Positions 23,926-34,244 are shown, counted from the first letter of the stretch. The stretch is 64,000 nucleotides of DNA from Comamonas sp. (GCA_031277805.1 JAITLR010000019.1:62001-126000); one strand, 5' to 3'. The notes: generated by a model not told the origin, from the sequence alone. Made by a program: numbers and translations.

Positions 23926-26489
23926 GCAATCGTCCTCTTTATGGGTTCGCTTGTCGTGGTGAGTGTTGTCGTCTCCACACCCGTTGCCAGTGGTAGCCAG
24001 AATGAAAAGCGGCAGCCAGTGACCTCGGAACCATTGTAGAGGTTCTCGGCATGCATTCGGCCGTGATGCGACTCGACAATCGAGCGGCACAGGTTCAGGC
24101 CGATACCCATGCCTTCGCTTTTGGTCGAGAAGAAGGCCTCGAATAAATGCTCCAGTACCTCGGGAGGCAGGCCTCTGCCGGTATCTTCCACTGTAAATTC
24201 AACGCCTTGCAGGTCTTCATGCTGCTGTGGGCGCACACGCAGTTCCACGCTGCGCTGGCCCGTGGGGCGCTCGGACATGTCGATGGACTCAGCACTGTTT
24301 TTCATCAGATTGATAAGAACCTGCTCAATCAGAATGGTGTCTGCCATCACCGGCGGCATGCGTTCGGCCACATGCAGGGATAGCTGCACATTGCGGCGGC
24401 GCAGTTCGATGCCTGCGAGCTCCACGGCTTCGTTGACCATTTCCGAGACCTGTGCGAGCGTACGGTTGGGCTCGCTCTTTTTGACGAAAGAGCGGATGCG
24501 CTGAATGATCTGGCCGGCGCGCAAGGCTTGGTGGGCGGTTTTTTCCAGTGCAAACTTCATCTGCTCGGGCGTGAGCGTGCCGTTTTCCAGGCGCGTGAGC
24601 ATGCCGGAGCTGTAGTTGTTGATGGCCGTCAGCGGCTGATTGAGTTCGTGGGCCACGCTGGAAGCCATTTCGCCCATGGTGATGAGACGGCTGGCTGTCT
24701 GGGCTTTTTCGGCCTGGGCGGCCGCTTGCTCTTCGGCCTGGCGGCGCTGGGTGATGTCGGTGGCAATCACCATCTGGGCCAGGCGTCCATCCACCCAGCT
24801 CAGATAGCGCGAACGAACCTCCAGCCATTTGCCCAGACTGGGCACAAAGATTTCGGCGTTCTCGCTGCGTGCAGCAGTCAGCGTGTCAGTGGGCAGGCCC
24901 ATGAGTCCATCTTCATCTTCGGGCTCGGGCTGGCGGCGGATGGGAAGCTTGCCGGCCTGAGCCACCAGTTGCAGGTGACCTTCGGTATGGGAACCAAACC
25001 ATTGGCGGTAGAGCTTGTTGGCAAACAGCAGCTCGGCACTGCCCAGGGGGGCTACGGATACAGAAGCATCCAACGCTTCCAGCACAATGGTAAAGCGCTC
25101 ATATGATGCAGAAAGCTGTTCGCGAATGCGATTGGGCTCGGTGATGTCCGTCATCGAAGACATCCAGCCCGTGTGCTGGCCGTGGGCATCAATCAGCGGC
25201 GATACATAGAGGCGGGCGTCGAACAGACTGCCGTTCTTGCGTTTCACACGCACTTGAAAGCCGCCCACGATGGTCTTGCCCGACAGCTCCTCGCGCAACT
25301 GTGAATGCAGATTGTCGTAGTCGTTGTCGGGCCAGTAGGAATAGGGCGGTACCTGACCAACCAGTTCTTTCTCGCTCCAGCCCGTCATCTGGCAGAACGC
25401 CGCATTCACATAGGTGATGCGGCCATGCAGGTCCAAGGCCCGCATGCCTGTGAGCACGGAGTTTTCCATGGCACGGCGGAAATTGGTTTCGGCAACCAGG
25501 GCTTCCTGCGCACGCTGGCGGCGGCGCGTGTGGCGCCAGGTGGCCAGCAGCAGCCAGGCGGTCATGGCCGACAGCGTTCCCACCAGCCAGAACAGGCCGC
25601 TGCCCACCACACCCAGCGAGGTGCGGTAGGCTTGGGCACGCAATATCAAGGAAATGCCCACGGGTGATACCGGCACTTCATATTCATTGGCAATGGCGCG
25701 CCAATGCAGCAACTCGCTGGGCGTCTTGCGCGGCGCCAGGGGGGTGCCGGCCAGTACCAGTCCCTGACTGTCCAGCATGGTGATGGCGTAGCGCGCCATG
25801 ACTTCGGTCGGTGTACCGTAGCGCAGCAGACTATCTACTGAGAATTCAGCCAGCAGCTCGCCCGCATAGCGGCTGTTGCTGCTGATGGGGACATGCAGTT
25901 GCAGCAGCGGTGGCAGGTCATTGGGGGTGGATTTTTCCTGCACATAGATAGGCTGCAGCATTTCCCTGGCCTGCTGGTAAGCGTGCAAGGTCTCGCCTCT
26001 GTGCAGCACCTCACCCACTACACGCAGTTGCTCGGTGTTGACGGTGGGGGCGGCCTGGCTCTGCAGAATATGGAGCTTGTCGTCGACCCAGGTGATGGAC
26101 TGCAGCTCGGGGTACTGGCTGATCAGCGCTTCGGCGCGGATGTCGAAGTCGGACTTGCGCATATCGCGGGTTCCCACGTCACGGGCCATGCGCATCAGCT
26201 GTTCCTGGCGCTCCAGCAGGCGCAGGCGCACACGCTGCTGCGCATATTCCACGTCACGGCGCAGCGCTTCCTGCTCGCGGTCCACTTCCTCCGTACGCAA
26301 GTACCAGAAAGAAGCAATGATTGCAGCCATGAACATCAGCACGGATGCTAGGGGGGCCAGCGCGGCATAGCGATCCTGACGGGTCGGGGAAAGGCTGCGC
26401 CACCAGCTGCGCCACCAGCGCACAGGCGAGGCAACAGATTGCGCGCTATCAACGGGCTTTTTTTCTGGTTCGGAAGAGCTTGTTTGCAT
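23922..26489 (-). CDS. PAS-domain sensor histidine kinase
   Basis: This 855-residue membrane kinase has a first transmembrane helix at about 44-63, a periplasmic sensory domain of about 230 residues, a second helix at about 300-325, two PAS domains (about 345-455 and 465-600, the first with 'TYVNAAFCQMTGW'), a HisKA region (SVAHELNQPLTAINNY; H is the phosphorylated residue) and an ATPase domain (LINLMKNSAESID, VEDTGRGLPP, GMGIGLNLC). The HisKA type resembles FixL/DctB. It is cotranscribed with the FixJ-like regulator and divergent from aceE. The periplasmic domain may bind a carboxylate, by analogy with DctB, but no ligand can be read from sequence. Confidence 0.93.
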   Translation of the reverse strand: MQTSSSEPEKKPVDSAQSVASPVRWWRSWWRSLSPTRQDRYAALAPLASVLMFMAAIIASFWYLRTEEVDREQEALRRDVEYAQQRVRLRLLERQEQLMRMARDVGTRDMRKSDFDIRAEALISQYPELQSITWVDDKLHILQSQAAPTVNTEQLRVVGEVLHRGETLHAYQQAREMLQPIYVQEKSTPNDLPPLLQLHVPISSNSRYAGELLAEFSVDSLLRYGTPTEVMARYAITMLDSQGLVLAGTPLAPRKTPSELLHWRAIANEYEVPVSPVGISLILRAQAYRTSLGVVGSGLFWLVGTLSAMTAWLLLATWRHTRRRQRAQEALVAETNFRRAMENSVLTGMRALDLHGRITYVNAAFCQMTGWSEKELVGQVPPYSYWPDNDYDNLHSQLREELSGKTIVGGFQVRVKRKNGSLFDARLYVSPLIDAHGQHTGWMSSMTDITEPNRIREQLSASYERFTIVLEALDASVSVAPLGSAELLFANKLYRQWFGSHTEGHLQLVAQAGKLPIRRQPEPEDEDGLMGLPTDTLTAARSENAEIFVPSLGKWLEVRSRYLSWVDGRLAQMVIATDITQRRQAEEQAAAQAEKAQTASRLITMGEMASSVAHELNQPLTAINNYSSGMLTRLENGTLTPEQMKFALEKTAHQALRAGQIIQRIRSFVKKSEPNRTLAQVSEMVNEAVELAGIELRRRNVQLSLHVAERMPPVMADTILIEQVLINLMKNSAESIDMSERPTGQRSVELRVRPQQHEDLQGVEFTVEDTGRGLPPEVLEHLFEAFFSTKSEGMGIGLNLCRSIVESHHGRMHAENLYNGSEVTGCRFSFWLPLATGVETTTLTTTSEPIKRTIA

Positions 26490-26867
26490 GCCGTCAGTGT
26501 AGGGGAGAGACCCACTGCTTTATCTGAGTATTTCTGTCGCGTGGGCGACGGTTTTGGTGCTCTTCACTGTGTGTGCATTTGCAGCATTTTTTTAAATAGT
26601 GAAATCACGAAGCACCATTTGAAATTCAAAAAAAATGTGCGAAACTCCCCCGGCATCGAGACAGTGAATCGGTTTAATCCGGGGAGCGCCTGAACGGGGC
26701 TGTGCCGCGCGTTGCGCGGTCTGGCACTTGCCACATCGCGTGATGGCCGCACTCACTGATTCGGTTTTGAGAGCGTGCTTACCTTTTTTGCCTCTGTGTA
26801 CACGATGGTGTGCAGAAAATGTTCGCAATACTCTGATAGCGACCCCCTCTCTCGAAGGAGACACACA
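26490..26867. promoter_or_regulatory. Divergent regulatory region between kinase gene and aceE
   Basis: About 378 bp with no gene. It contains an AT-rich stretch (26583-26635) with the perfect inverted repeat TTTGAA-A-TTCAAA (26618-26630), which may be an operator, and a GC-rich hairpin-like segment (GCCGCGCGTTGCGCGGTC, about 26703-26720). No clear -35/-10 pair was seen. GAAGGAGA precedes the aceE start. Confidence 0.4.
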
Positions 26868-29582
26868 ATGACAGCTCAGACTGACCCACAAGGTGCTGGC
26901 ATGCCTGCCGGCTTGGACCAACAAGAATCCCGCGAGTGGATGGATGCCCTCTCGGCTGTGATCGACCGTGAAGGTGCCGATTACGCCCACAAGCTGATCG
27001 AGGATCTGCTGGAGCATGCACGCCAAAGCAGCGTGGATATGCCTTTCTCGGCCAATACCGGCTACGTCAACACCATCGAAGCCGATCAGGAAGAAAAGTG
27101 TCCTGGCAACCTCGAGATCGAAGGCCGTCTGCGCGCCTACATGCGCTGGAATGCCATGGCGATGGTGGTCAAGGCCAACCGCATTCACCCCCCAGAAGGT
27201 GGTGACCTGGGCGGCCACATCGGTTCCTTCGCTTCGCTGGCCAATATGTTTGCGGCCGGCTTCAATCATTTCTGGCACGCCGAGAACGAAAACCACGGTG
27301 GTGACTGCCTGTACATCCAGGGTCACGTCTCGCCCGGCATCTACGCCCGCGCATACTTGGAAGGCCGTATCTCCGAAGAGCAGCTGCTGAACTTCCGCCA
27401 GGAAGTGGACGGCAAGGGTCTGTCGAGCTACCCCCACCCCAAGCTGATGCCCGACTTCTGGCAGTTCCCTACGGTGTCCATGGGCCTGGGCCCGCTGATG
27501 GCCATCTATCAGGCACGTTTCCTGAAGTACCTGCACGCACGCGGCATTGCCAACACCGAAAACCGCAAGGTCTGGGTGTTCTGCGGCGACGGCGAAATGG
27601 ACGAAGTCGAATCGCTGGGCGCTATCGGCCTGGCTGCCCGTGAAAACCTGGACAACCTGGTCTTCGTGATCAACTGCAACCTGCAGCGCCTGGACGGTCC
27701 TGTGCGCGGCAACGGCAAGATCATCCAGGAACTGGAAGGCGAATTCCGCGGTTCCGGCTGGAACGTGATCAAGCTGCTGTGGGGCAAGGGCTGGGACGAG
27801 CTGCTGGCCAAGGACAAGGACGGCGTGCTCAAGAAGATCATGATGGAGTGCAACGACGGCGACTATCAGGCTTTCAAGGCCAACGATGGTGCTTACGTTC
27901 GCCAGCATTTCTTCGGCCGCGATCCTCGCGCCCTGAAGATGGTCGAGCACATGTCCGACGACGAAATCTGGAATCTGCGCCGCGGTGGCCACGATTCGCA
28001 GAAGGTCTACGCTGCTTTCGCTGCTGCCAACGGCCACCAGGGTCAACCCACTGTGCTGCTGGTCAAGACCGTCAAGGGCTTCGGCATGGGCAAGGTTGGT
28101 GAAGGCAAGAACAACGTTCACCAGACCAAGAAGCTGAGCGATGAGGATATCAAGGCCTTCCGCGACCGTTTCAACATCCCGATCCCTGACAGCCAGATCG
28201 CTGACATCCCCTTCTACAAGCCGGCCGATGACACGCCGGAAATGAAGTACCTGCACGAGCGTCGCAAGGCTCTGGGTGGCTACCTGCCTCACCGTCGCCA
28301 GCAAGCTGACGAGCAGTTCACGGCGCCTACGCTGGACACCTTCAAGGCCATCCTGGAGCCTACTCCAGAAGGTCGTGAAATCTCCACGACCCAGGCCTAT
28401 GTGCGTTTCCTGACGCAGCTGCTGCGCGACAAGAACATCGGCCCCCGCGTTGTGCCCATCTTGGTGGACGAAGCCCGTACTTTCGGTATGGAAGGCCTGT
28501 TCCGCCAAGTCGGTATCTACAACCCCCACGGTCAGCAATACACACCGGTCGACAAGGACCAGGTGATGTACTACCGCGAGGACAAGGCCGGCCAGATTCT
28601 GCAGGAAGGCATCAACGAAGCCGGCGGCATGTCCAGCTGGATCGCTGCGGCCACCAGCTACAGCCATAGCAACCGGGTCATGATCCCGTTCTATGTCTAC
28701 TACTCGATGTTCGGCTTCCAACGCATTGGCGATCTGGCCTGGGCAGCTGGCGACCTGCAAGCACGCGGCTTCCTGCTGGGCGGCACTTCGGGCCGTACCA
28801 CGCTGAACGGCGAAGGCCTGCAGCACGAAGACGGTCACAGCCACATCCTGGCCAACACCATCCCCAACTGCATCACTTATGACCCCACCTTCGCTCATGA
28901 AGTGGCAGTCATCATGCAGGACGGTCTGCGTCGCATGGTGCAGAACCAGGAAAACGTCTTCTACTACATCACGCTGCTGAACGAAAACTACCCCATGCCT
29001 GGCCTGGAAGCCGGCACGGAAGAGCAGATCCTCAAGGGCATGTACATGGTCAAGCCTGGCCAGAAGGTTCCCGAGAGCGGCCTGCGCGTTCAACTGCTGG
29101 GCTCCGGCACGATCCTGCGCGAATCCTTCTTCGCACAAGAGCTGCTGGAAAAGGACTGGGGTGTTGCTGCCGACGTCTGGAGCTGCCCATCGTTCAACGA
29201 ACTGACCCGCGAAGGTCAGGCCGTGGATCGTTTCAACATGCTGCACCCCATGGAAACCGCCAAGGTTCCATTCGTGGCTCAGCAGCTGGCTGCCCACCAA
29301 GGCCCCGTGGTCGCTTCGACCGACTACATGAAGGCTTACGCCGAGCAGATCCGTCCCTACATGCCCAAGGGCCGTACCTACAAGGTGCTCGGTACCGACG
29401 GTTTCGGCCGCTCGGACTTCCGCGCCAAGCTGCGTGAGCACTTCGAAGTCAACCGTCACTACATCGTGGTGGCTGCACTGCGCGGTCTGGCCGACGAAGG
29501 CAAGATCAACGCAACGACCGTGGCCGAAGCGATCAAGAAGTACGGCATCAACGTCGACAAGATCAACCCGCTGCACGCCTAA
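26868..29582 (+). CDS. aceE: Pyruvate dehydrogenase E1 (homodimeric)
   Basis: The 904-residue enzyme decarboxylates pyruvate and transfers the acetyl group to the E2 lipoyl domain. It is the single-chain, E. coli-type E1. The thiamine-diphosphate motif GDGEMDE is followed about 25 residues later by VINCNLQRLDGPVRGN. 'HGGDCLYIQGH' and 'GRTTLNGEGLQHEDGHS' are family signatures. The start at 26868 is supported by GAAGGAGA eight bases upstream. Downstream genes aceF, an unknown gene and lpdA run in the same direction with short gaps. The opposite kinase/regulator pair shares its upstream region. Confidence 0.97.
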   Translation: MTAQTDPQGAGMPAGLDQQESREWMDALSAVIDREGADYAHKLIEDLLEHARQSSVDMPFSANTGYVNTIEADQEEKCPGNLEIEGRLRAYMRWNAMAMVVKANRIHPPEGGDLGGHIGSFASLANMFAAGFNHFWHAENENHGGDCLYIQGHVSPGIYARAYLEGRISEEQLLNFRQEVDGKGLSSYPHPKLMPDFWQFPTVSMGLGPLMAIYQARFLKYLHARGIANTENRKVWVFCGDGEMDEVESLGAIGLAARENLDNLVFVINCNLQRLDGPVRGNGKIIQELEGEFRGSGWNVIKLLWGKGWDELLAKDKDGVLKKIMMECNDGDYQAFKANDGAYVRQHFFGRDPRALKMVEHMSDDEIWNLRRGGHDSQKVYAAFAAANGHQGQPTVLLVKTVKGFGMGKVGEGKNNVHQTKKLSDEDIKAFRDRFNIPIPDSQIADIPFYKPADDTPEMKYLHERRKALGGYLPHRRQQADEQFTAPTLDTFKAILEPTPEGREISTTQAYVRFLTQLLRDKNIGPRVVPILVDEARTFGMEGLFRQVGIYNPHGQQYTPVDKDQVMYYREDKAGQILQEGINEAGGMSSWIAAATSYSHSNRVMIPFYVYYSMFGFQRIGDLAWAAGDLQARGFLLGGTSGRTTLNGEGLQHEDGHSHILANTIPNCITYDPTFAHEVAVIMQDGLRRMVQNQENVFYYITLLNENYPMPGLEAGTEEQILKGMYMVKPGQKVPESGLRVQLLGSGTILRESFFAQELLEKDWGVAADVWSCPSFNELTREGQAVDRFNMLHPMETAKVPFVAQQLAAHQGPVVASTDYMKAYAEQIRPYMPKGRTYKVLGTDGFGRSDFRAKLREHFEVNRHYIVVAALRGLADEGKINATTVAEAIKKYGINVDKINPLHA

Positions 29583-29600
29583 GAAGGGGAGACAGACAAC

Positions 29601-31283
29601 ATGGCATTGACAGAAATCAAAGTCCCCGATATCGGCGACTTCTCCGAAGTCGGCGTGATCGAAGTGCTGGTCAAGGTGGGTGACACCATCAAGGTCGAGC
29701 AGTCCCTGATTACCGTGGAGTCCGACAAGGCCTCCATGGAAATTCCCTCCAGCCAGGCTGGCGTGGTCAAGGAAATCAAGGTTGCCCTGGGCGACAAGGT
29801 CAAGGAAGGCTCCGTGGTCGTGATGCTGGAAACCGCTGATGCGGCTCCCGCACCTGCCGCCGCAGCGCCTGCACCTGCTGCTGCCCCCGTGGTCGCTGCA
29901 CAGGCTCCCGTGGCTGCAGCCCCTGTGGCCGCAGCCCCTGCAGCGTCCTCCACCGTGGACCTGAAGATCCCCGATATCGGCGACTTCAAGGACGTGGCTG
30001 TGATCGAGATGCTGGTCAAGGTGGGCGACACCGTGACCGCCGAACAATCGCTGTTCACCGTGGAGTCCGACAAGGCCTCGATGGAAATCCCTTCGCCCTC
30101 GGCCGGCACCATCACGGCGCTGACCATCAAGCTGGGTGACACCGTCAATGTGGGCGATGTAGTCGGCAAGATGACAGTGCAGGGCGCAGCTGCTGCCCCC
30201 GTGCAGGCCGCAGCTCCCGTGGCTGCACCTGTTGCCGCCCCTGTGGCAGCAGCACCTGCCCCTGTGGCTGCTGCTCCCGTAGCCGCCGCTGCTCCTGTGG
30301 CAGCACCTGCTGCGCACAACCCCACGGTGGCACCTTCGGGCCAACTGCCCCACGCCTCGCCTTCCGTGCGCAAGTTCGCTCGTGAACTGGGCGTGCCTCT
30401 GGCGGAAGTCAAGGGTTCGGGCAACAAGGGCCGCATCACGGCGGAAGACATCCAGTCCTTCACCAAGTCGGTGATGGCGGGTGCCGTGCAGACCCTGGCC
30501 CAGCAGGCTGCTGCTCCCAAGTCTTCCGGCGGCAACGTCGGTGGCCTGGAAGTGCTGGCATGGCCCAAGGTCGACTTTGCCAAGTTCGGCGCGGTTGAAC
30601 GCAAGGAACTGTCGCGCATCAAGAAGATCTCGGGTGCCAACCTGCACCGCAACTGGGTGGTCATCCCCCACGTCACCAACAATGACGAGGCCGACATCAC
30701 CGAGCTGGAAGCCTTCCGCGTGTCTACCAATGCCGAAAGCGCCAAGGCCAAGAGCGACGTCAAGGTGACGATGCTGGCTTTCGTGATCAAGGCCGTGGTT
30801 GCTGCGCTGAAGAAGTTCCCCGAGTTCAATGCCTCTCTGGACGGCGACACTCTGGTCTACAAGCAGTACTTCAACATCGGCTTTGCCGCTGACACGCCGA
30901 ACGGCCTGGTCGTTCCCGTGCTCAAGGATGCCGACAAGAAGGGCATTCTGCAGATCAGCCAGGAAATGGGTGAGCTGGCCAAGAAGGCCCGCGACGGCAA
31001 GCTGGGTGCTGCGGACATGCAAGGCGGCTGCTTCTCGATCTCGTCTCTGGGCGGCATCGGTGGCACCAACTTCACGCCCATCATCAATGCGCCTGAAGTC
31101 GCCATCCTGGGCCTGTCCAAGGGGGCCATGAAGCCCGTGTGGGACGGCAAGCAGTTTGTGCCGCGCCTGATGCTGCCTCTGTCGCTGTCGTACGACCACC
31201 GCGTCATCGACGGTGCCGCCGCTGCACGCTTCAACGCCTACCTGGGCGCCGTGCTGGCCGACTACCGCCGCATCCTGCTCTAA
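29601..31283 (+). CDS. aceF: Pyruvate dehydrogenase E2 (dihydrolipoyl acetyltransferase)
   Basis: This 560-residue E2 has two lipoyl domains (about residues 3-75 and 118-190; both contain [12 protein letters not shown] with the lipoylated lysine), an Ala/Pro linker after each, an E1/E3-binding domain (ASPSVRKFARELGVPLAEV) and an acetyltransferase core with the DHR-type motif YDHRVIDGAAAARF. E. coli has three lipoyl domains; two is common in betaproteobacteria. It starts 18 bp after aceE. The near-identical lipoyl coding stretches, also found in lpdA, offer sites for recombination. Confidence 0.97.
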   Translation: MALTEIKVPDIGDFSEVGVIEVLVKVGDTIKVEQSLITVESDKASMEIPSSQAGVVKEIKVALGDKVKEGSVVVMLETADAAPAPAAAAPAPAAAPVVAAQAPVAAAPVAAAPAASSTVDLKIPDIGDFKDVAVIEMLVKVGDTVTAEQSLFTVESDKASMEIPSPSAGTITALTIKLGDTVNVGDVVGKMTVQGAAAAPVQAAAPVAAPVAAPVAAAPAPVAAAPVAAAAPVAAPAAHNPTVAPSGQLPHASPSVRKFARELGVPLAEVKGSGNKGRITAEDIQSFTKSVMAGAVQTLAQQAAAPKSSGGNVGGLEVLAWPKVDFAKFGAVERKELSRIKKISGANLHRNWVVIPHVTNNDEADITELEAFRVSTNAESAKAKSDVKVTMLAFVIKAVVAALKKFPEFNASLDGDTLVYKQYFNIGFAADTPNGLVVPVLKDADKKGILQISQEMGELAKKARDGKLGAADMQGGCFSISSLGGIGGTNFTPIINAPEVAILGLSKGAMKPVWDGKQFVPRLMLPLSLSYDHRVIDGAAAARFNAYLGAVLADYRRILL

Positions 31284-31296
31284 GCAGCTGACGGGC

Positions 31297-31322
31297 AGGC
31301 CGATTTTTAGCGAAATCGGCCT
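31297..31322. other. Intercistronic hairpin after aceF
   Basis: AGGCCGATTT (31297-31306) and AAATCGGCCT (31313-31322) form a perfect 10-bp stem with a 6-nt loop (TTAGCG). There is no T run, so it is more likely an attenuator or 3' stabiliser than a strong terminator. It may lower expression of downstream genes relative to aceEF. Confidence 0.55.
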
Positions 31323-31361
31323 GTAGCGCTTATCTGAACTGCGCAAGCAGCTATCTTTTTA
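31312..31361 (-). repeat. Dispersed intergenic repeat, copy 6 (short form)
   Basis: On the reverse strand AAAAAGATAGCTGCTTGCGC is followed by AGTTCAGATAAGCGC. It lies between aceF and the unknown gene, overlapping the end of the hairpin. Confidence 0.5.
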
Positions 31362-31398
31362 GATGCATTGCGCTTCACCTTGCCAGCCCTTTAGCGAC

Positions 31399-32283
31399 AT
31401 GAGTGAGATGAAGAACCTGAGACAGCATCCCATCGAGCATCTGCGTGGCGTCATCCCCGGCATCCGGCCTTTTCCGGATGCGGTCGACGTCTTCGCCGAG
31501 CCGGTCGAGAAATATGCGCGGCATTTTCTGCCGCTCGTCACCATCGACCTGGCGCTGCTTGACGATGGCTGGAGCGGGCCGATTCATCTCGTCGCCCCTT
31601 GCGAGCCCTATGAAGGGCAAGTGGGGGAGTGGGGTGGCGGGGAGTTTGGCAACGCGCTGCTCAAGCCTGACTGGCTGGCTTTCAAGCTCAACGAACAAGG
31701 CAAGTACGAGCTGCTGGGCGACTGGCGCTACTTCATGCTGGAGCAGGACCGGGCCGACTGGGCGGAAAAATCGCTCGATTGGCGCGAGGTGCGAACCCAG
31801 CATCGTGAATTGATCAAACTCGGCGTGGAGCCACCGTTTGAACTGCACCACGAGGCCAGGTACTCATGGCGCGATGTGATGGAGCTGCATTACGCAACCC
31901 AGCACGCAGCATACGAGCAGGCCAGGCAGGACTTTCTGGCCCATGGCTGGAATGCAGCGAACGAGTGGGACGACCCCGCTGAAGTTGCCAAGCTGCCGCT
32001 GTATGAGCCAGGCACCGATTGCTACGAAACCAGTTCCGGGCGCTATCTGCTCGGCGTGCTGGGCGGCCCTTCCTGGGGCGGCAACTGGAGCAATCTGACG
32101 AATGAGTTGCTGAGCGACACCGGCACGGAAGATGGCATTCACCCCATCCACCCAGAAACCGGCGCGCACTTCGAGTTCATCTGCAGTGCCAATGCCGATG
32201 CCTTTGCCGCAAGCGGCACCGAAACCCTGCTGTTCTACGAGCCTGAAAGCCGTACCGTATTGCTGACTTTTGACTGGAGCTAA
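31399..32283 (+). CDS. Hypothetical protein inserted between aceF and lpdA (about 294 aa)
   Basis: A soluble protein of about 294 residues without signal peptide. It is rich in acidic and aromatic residues and holds recognisable but unassigned blocks such as '[20 protein letters not shown]' and '[17 protein letters not shown]', with 'FDWS' at the C-terminus. The pattern (Trp/Gly-rich strands, ending in a hydrophobic strand) suggests a globular beta-rich fold of the SMI1- or DUF1963-type class, but this is a guess. ATGs at 31399 and 31408 are both possible and neither has a strong ribosome-binding site. It has no known role in the pyruvate dehydrogenase complex. An N-terminal ATG at 31363 lies in repeat sequence and is not used. 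Confidence 0.72.
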   Translation: MSEMKNLRQHPIEHLRGVIPGIRPFPDAVDVFAEPVEKYARHFLPLVTIDLALLDDGWSGPIHLVAPCEPYEGQVGEWGGGEFGNALLKPDWLAFKLNEQGKYELLGDWRYFMLEQDRADWAEKSLDWREVRTQHRELIKLGVEPPFELHHEARYSWRDVMELHYATQHAAYEQARQDFLAHGWNAANEWDDPAEVAKLPLYEPGTDCYETSSGRYLLGVLGGPSWGGNWSNLTNELLSDTGTEDGIHPIHPETGAHFEFICSANADAFAASGTETLLFYEPESRTVLLTFDWS

Positions 32284-32377
32284 GGCGTCAGCCGCCAGGC
32301 TTCAACCCGGAAATACCGTTTTCAGCTGCTCGAGCGAATCGGGCGGCGCAGAGACAAAAACCAAGATAGGAGCGCAT

Positions 32378-34210
32378 ATGAGCCTCATCGATATCAAGGT
32401 ACCCAATATCGGCGACTTCGCCGAAGTGGGCGTGATCGAACTGCTGGTCAACGCCGGCGACACCGTGTCCGTGGACCAGTCCCTCATCACCGTGGAGTCG
32501 GACAAGGCCTCCATGGAAATTCCTTCCAGCCACGCTGGCGTCGTGAAGGAAATCAAGGTCAAGGTCGGCGACAAGGTTGCCGAAGGCTCCGTCGTGCTGT
32601 CGCTGGAAGTGGCCGCCGGTGCTGCCGCACCTGTGGCCGCACCCGCTCCCGCCGCCGCGGCGCCAGCCCCTGTGGCCGCTCCCGTTGCTGCTGCTCCTGC
32701 CCCCGTGGCCAGCAACTTCAGCGGCGCTGTGGACTATGACTGCGACGTCGTCGTTCTGGGCGGTGGCCCTGGCGGCTACTCCGCAGCCTTCCGCGCAGCC
32801 GACCTGGGCCTGAAGGTCGTGCTGGTCGAGCGTTACGCCACCCTGGGCGGCGTCTGCCTGAACGTGGGTTGCATCCCCTCCAAGGCCCTGCTGCACGTCG
32901 CAGCCGTGATGGACGAAGTCAAGCACCTGGAAGTGGCCGGCGTGAAGTTCGGCGCTCCTGAAGTGTCCGTGGATACACTGCGCGGCCACAAGGAAAAGGT
33001 CATCGGCAAGCTGACCGGCGGTCTGGGCCAGATGGCCAAGATGCGCAAGGTCACCGTCGTGCGCGGCTACGGCAACTTCGTGTCTGCCAACCACATCGAA
33101 GTCGAAGAAACCACCGGCACCGGCCAGGAAAAGACCGGCAGCAAGAAGGTCGTTCAGTTCAAGAACGCCATCATCGCTGCGGGCTCGCAAGCAGTGCACC
33201 TGCCCTTTATGCCCAAGGACCCCCGCGTGGTGGATTCCACCGGCGCCCTGGACCTGAAGGCTGTGCCCAAGCGCATGCTGATTCTGGGCGGCGGCATCAT
33301 CGGCCTGGAAATGGGCACCGTCTACAGCACGCTGGGCGCACGCCTGGACGTGGTGGAAATGATGGACGGCCTGATGCAAGGCGCTGACCGCGATCTGGTC
33401 AAGGTCTGGCAGAAGATGAACGCGCCTCGCTTCGACAACATCATGGTCAACACCAAGACCGTGGGTGCAGAAGCCACGCCCGAAGGCATCAAGGTCACGT
33501 TCGCGCCTGCCAAGGATGGCGTCACCGTGCCCGAACCCCAGACCTACGACCTGGTTCTGCAAGCCGTGGGCCGCACGCCGAACGGCAAGAAGATCAGCGC
33601 AGACAAGGCTGGCGTTGCTGTGACCGACCGCGGCTTTATCGACGTCGACATTCAGATGCGCACCAACGTGCCCAACATCTTCGCGATCGGCGACATCGTG
33701 GGCCAGCCCATGCTGGCACACAAGGCCGTGCACGAAGCGCACGTGGCTGCCGAAGTCATCGCCGGTGAACTGCAAGGCAACAAGGAACTGGCTTCTGCTG
33801 CCTTCAACGCCCGCGTGATTCCTTCGGTGGCTTACACCGACCCCGAAGTGGCGTGGGTGGGCCTGACCGAAGACCAGGCCAAGGCACAAGGCATCAAGGT
33901 CAAGAAGGGCCTGTTCCCCTGGGCTGCCTCGGGCCGCGCCATCGCCAACGGCCGCGATGAAGGCTTTACCAAGCTGCTGTTTGACGATTCCCCTGAAGCC
34001 CACGGCCATGGTCGCATCCTGGGCGGCGGCATGGTCGGCACGCACGCTGGCGACATGATCGGTGAAATCGCCCTGGCCATCGAAATGGGCGCAGACACCG
34101 TGGACATCGGCAAGACCATTCACCCCCACCCGACACTGGGCGAGTCCATCGGCATGGCGGCGGAAGTGGCCCACGGTTCCTGCACGGACGTGCCACCTAC
34201 ACGCAAGTAA
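32378..34210 (+). CDS. lpdA: Dihydrolipoyl dehydrogenase (E3) with N-terminal lipoyl domain
   Basis: The 610-residue protein begins with a lipoyl domain (about 1-80; [16 protein letters not shown]), then an Ala/Pro linker, then a flavin disulfide reductase (from about residue 122). The FAD motif is [10 protein letters not shown], the redox-active disulfide is in [10 protein letters not shown], the NAD-binding motif is [10 protein letters not shown], and the catalytic His-Glu is in HPHPTLGES. It reoxidises E2 dihydrolipoamide with NAD. An E3 with its own lipoyl domain is typical of betaproteobacterial pyruvate dehydrogenase. AGGAG precedes the ATG. A strong terminator follows the stop. Confidence 0.97.
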   Translation: MSLIDIKVPNIGDFAEVGVIELLVNAGDTVSVDQSLITVESDKASMEIPSSHAGVVKEIKVKVGDKVAEGSVVLSLEVAAGAAAPVAAPAPAAAAPAPVAAPVAAAPAPVASNFSGAVDYDCDVVVLGGGPGGYSAAFRAADLGLKVVLVERYATLGGVCLNVGCIPSKALLHVAAVMDEVKHLEVAGVKFGAPEVSVDTLRGHKEKVIGKLTGGLGQMAKMRKVTVVRGYGNFVSANHIEVEETTGTGQEKTGSKKVVQFKNAIIAAGSQAVHLPFMPKDPRVVDSTGALDLKAVPKRMLILGGGIIGLEMGTVYSTLGARLDVVEMMDGLMQGADRDLVKVWQKMNAPRFDNIMVNTKTVGAEATPEGIKVTFAPAKDGVTVPEPQTYDLVLQAVGRTPNGKKISADKAGVAVTDRGFIDVDIQMRTNVPNIFAIGDIVGQPMLAHKAVHEAHVAAEVIAGELQGNKELASAAFNARVIPSVAYTDPEVAWVGLTEDQAKAQGIKVKKGLFPWAASGRAIANGRDEGFTKLLFDDSPEAHGHGRILGGGMVGTHAGDMIGEIALAIEMGADTVDIGKTIHPHPTLGESIGMAAEVAHGSCTDVPPTRK

Positions 34211-34244
34211 GCGTGACGATCAGGTCTCAGGGCCTGTTCAAAAC

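Noticed and set aside
26592-31346. A 1584-codon open frame on the reverse strand opposite aceE and aceF, His/Gly-rich
   Set aside because: It mirrors two certain genes, has no ribosome-binding site or domain, and its composition is that expected from the antisense of GC-biased codons. It is a shadow frame.
32288-34174. A 628-codon reverse-strand frame opposite lpdA
   Set aside because: Antisense shadow of lpdA, rich in His/Gln/Gly as such shadows are; no start context or domain.
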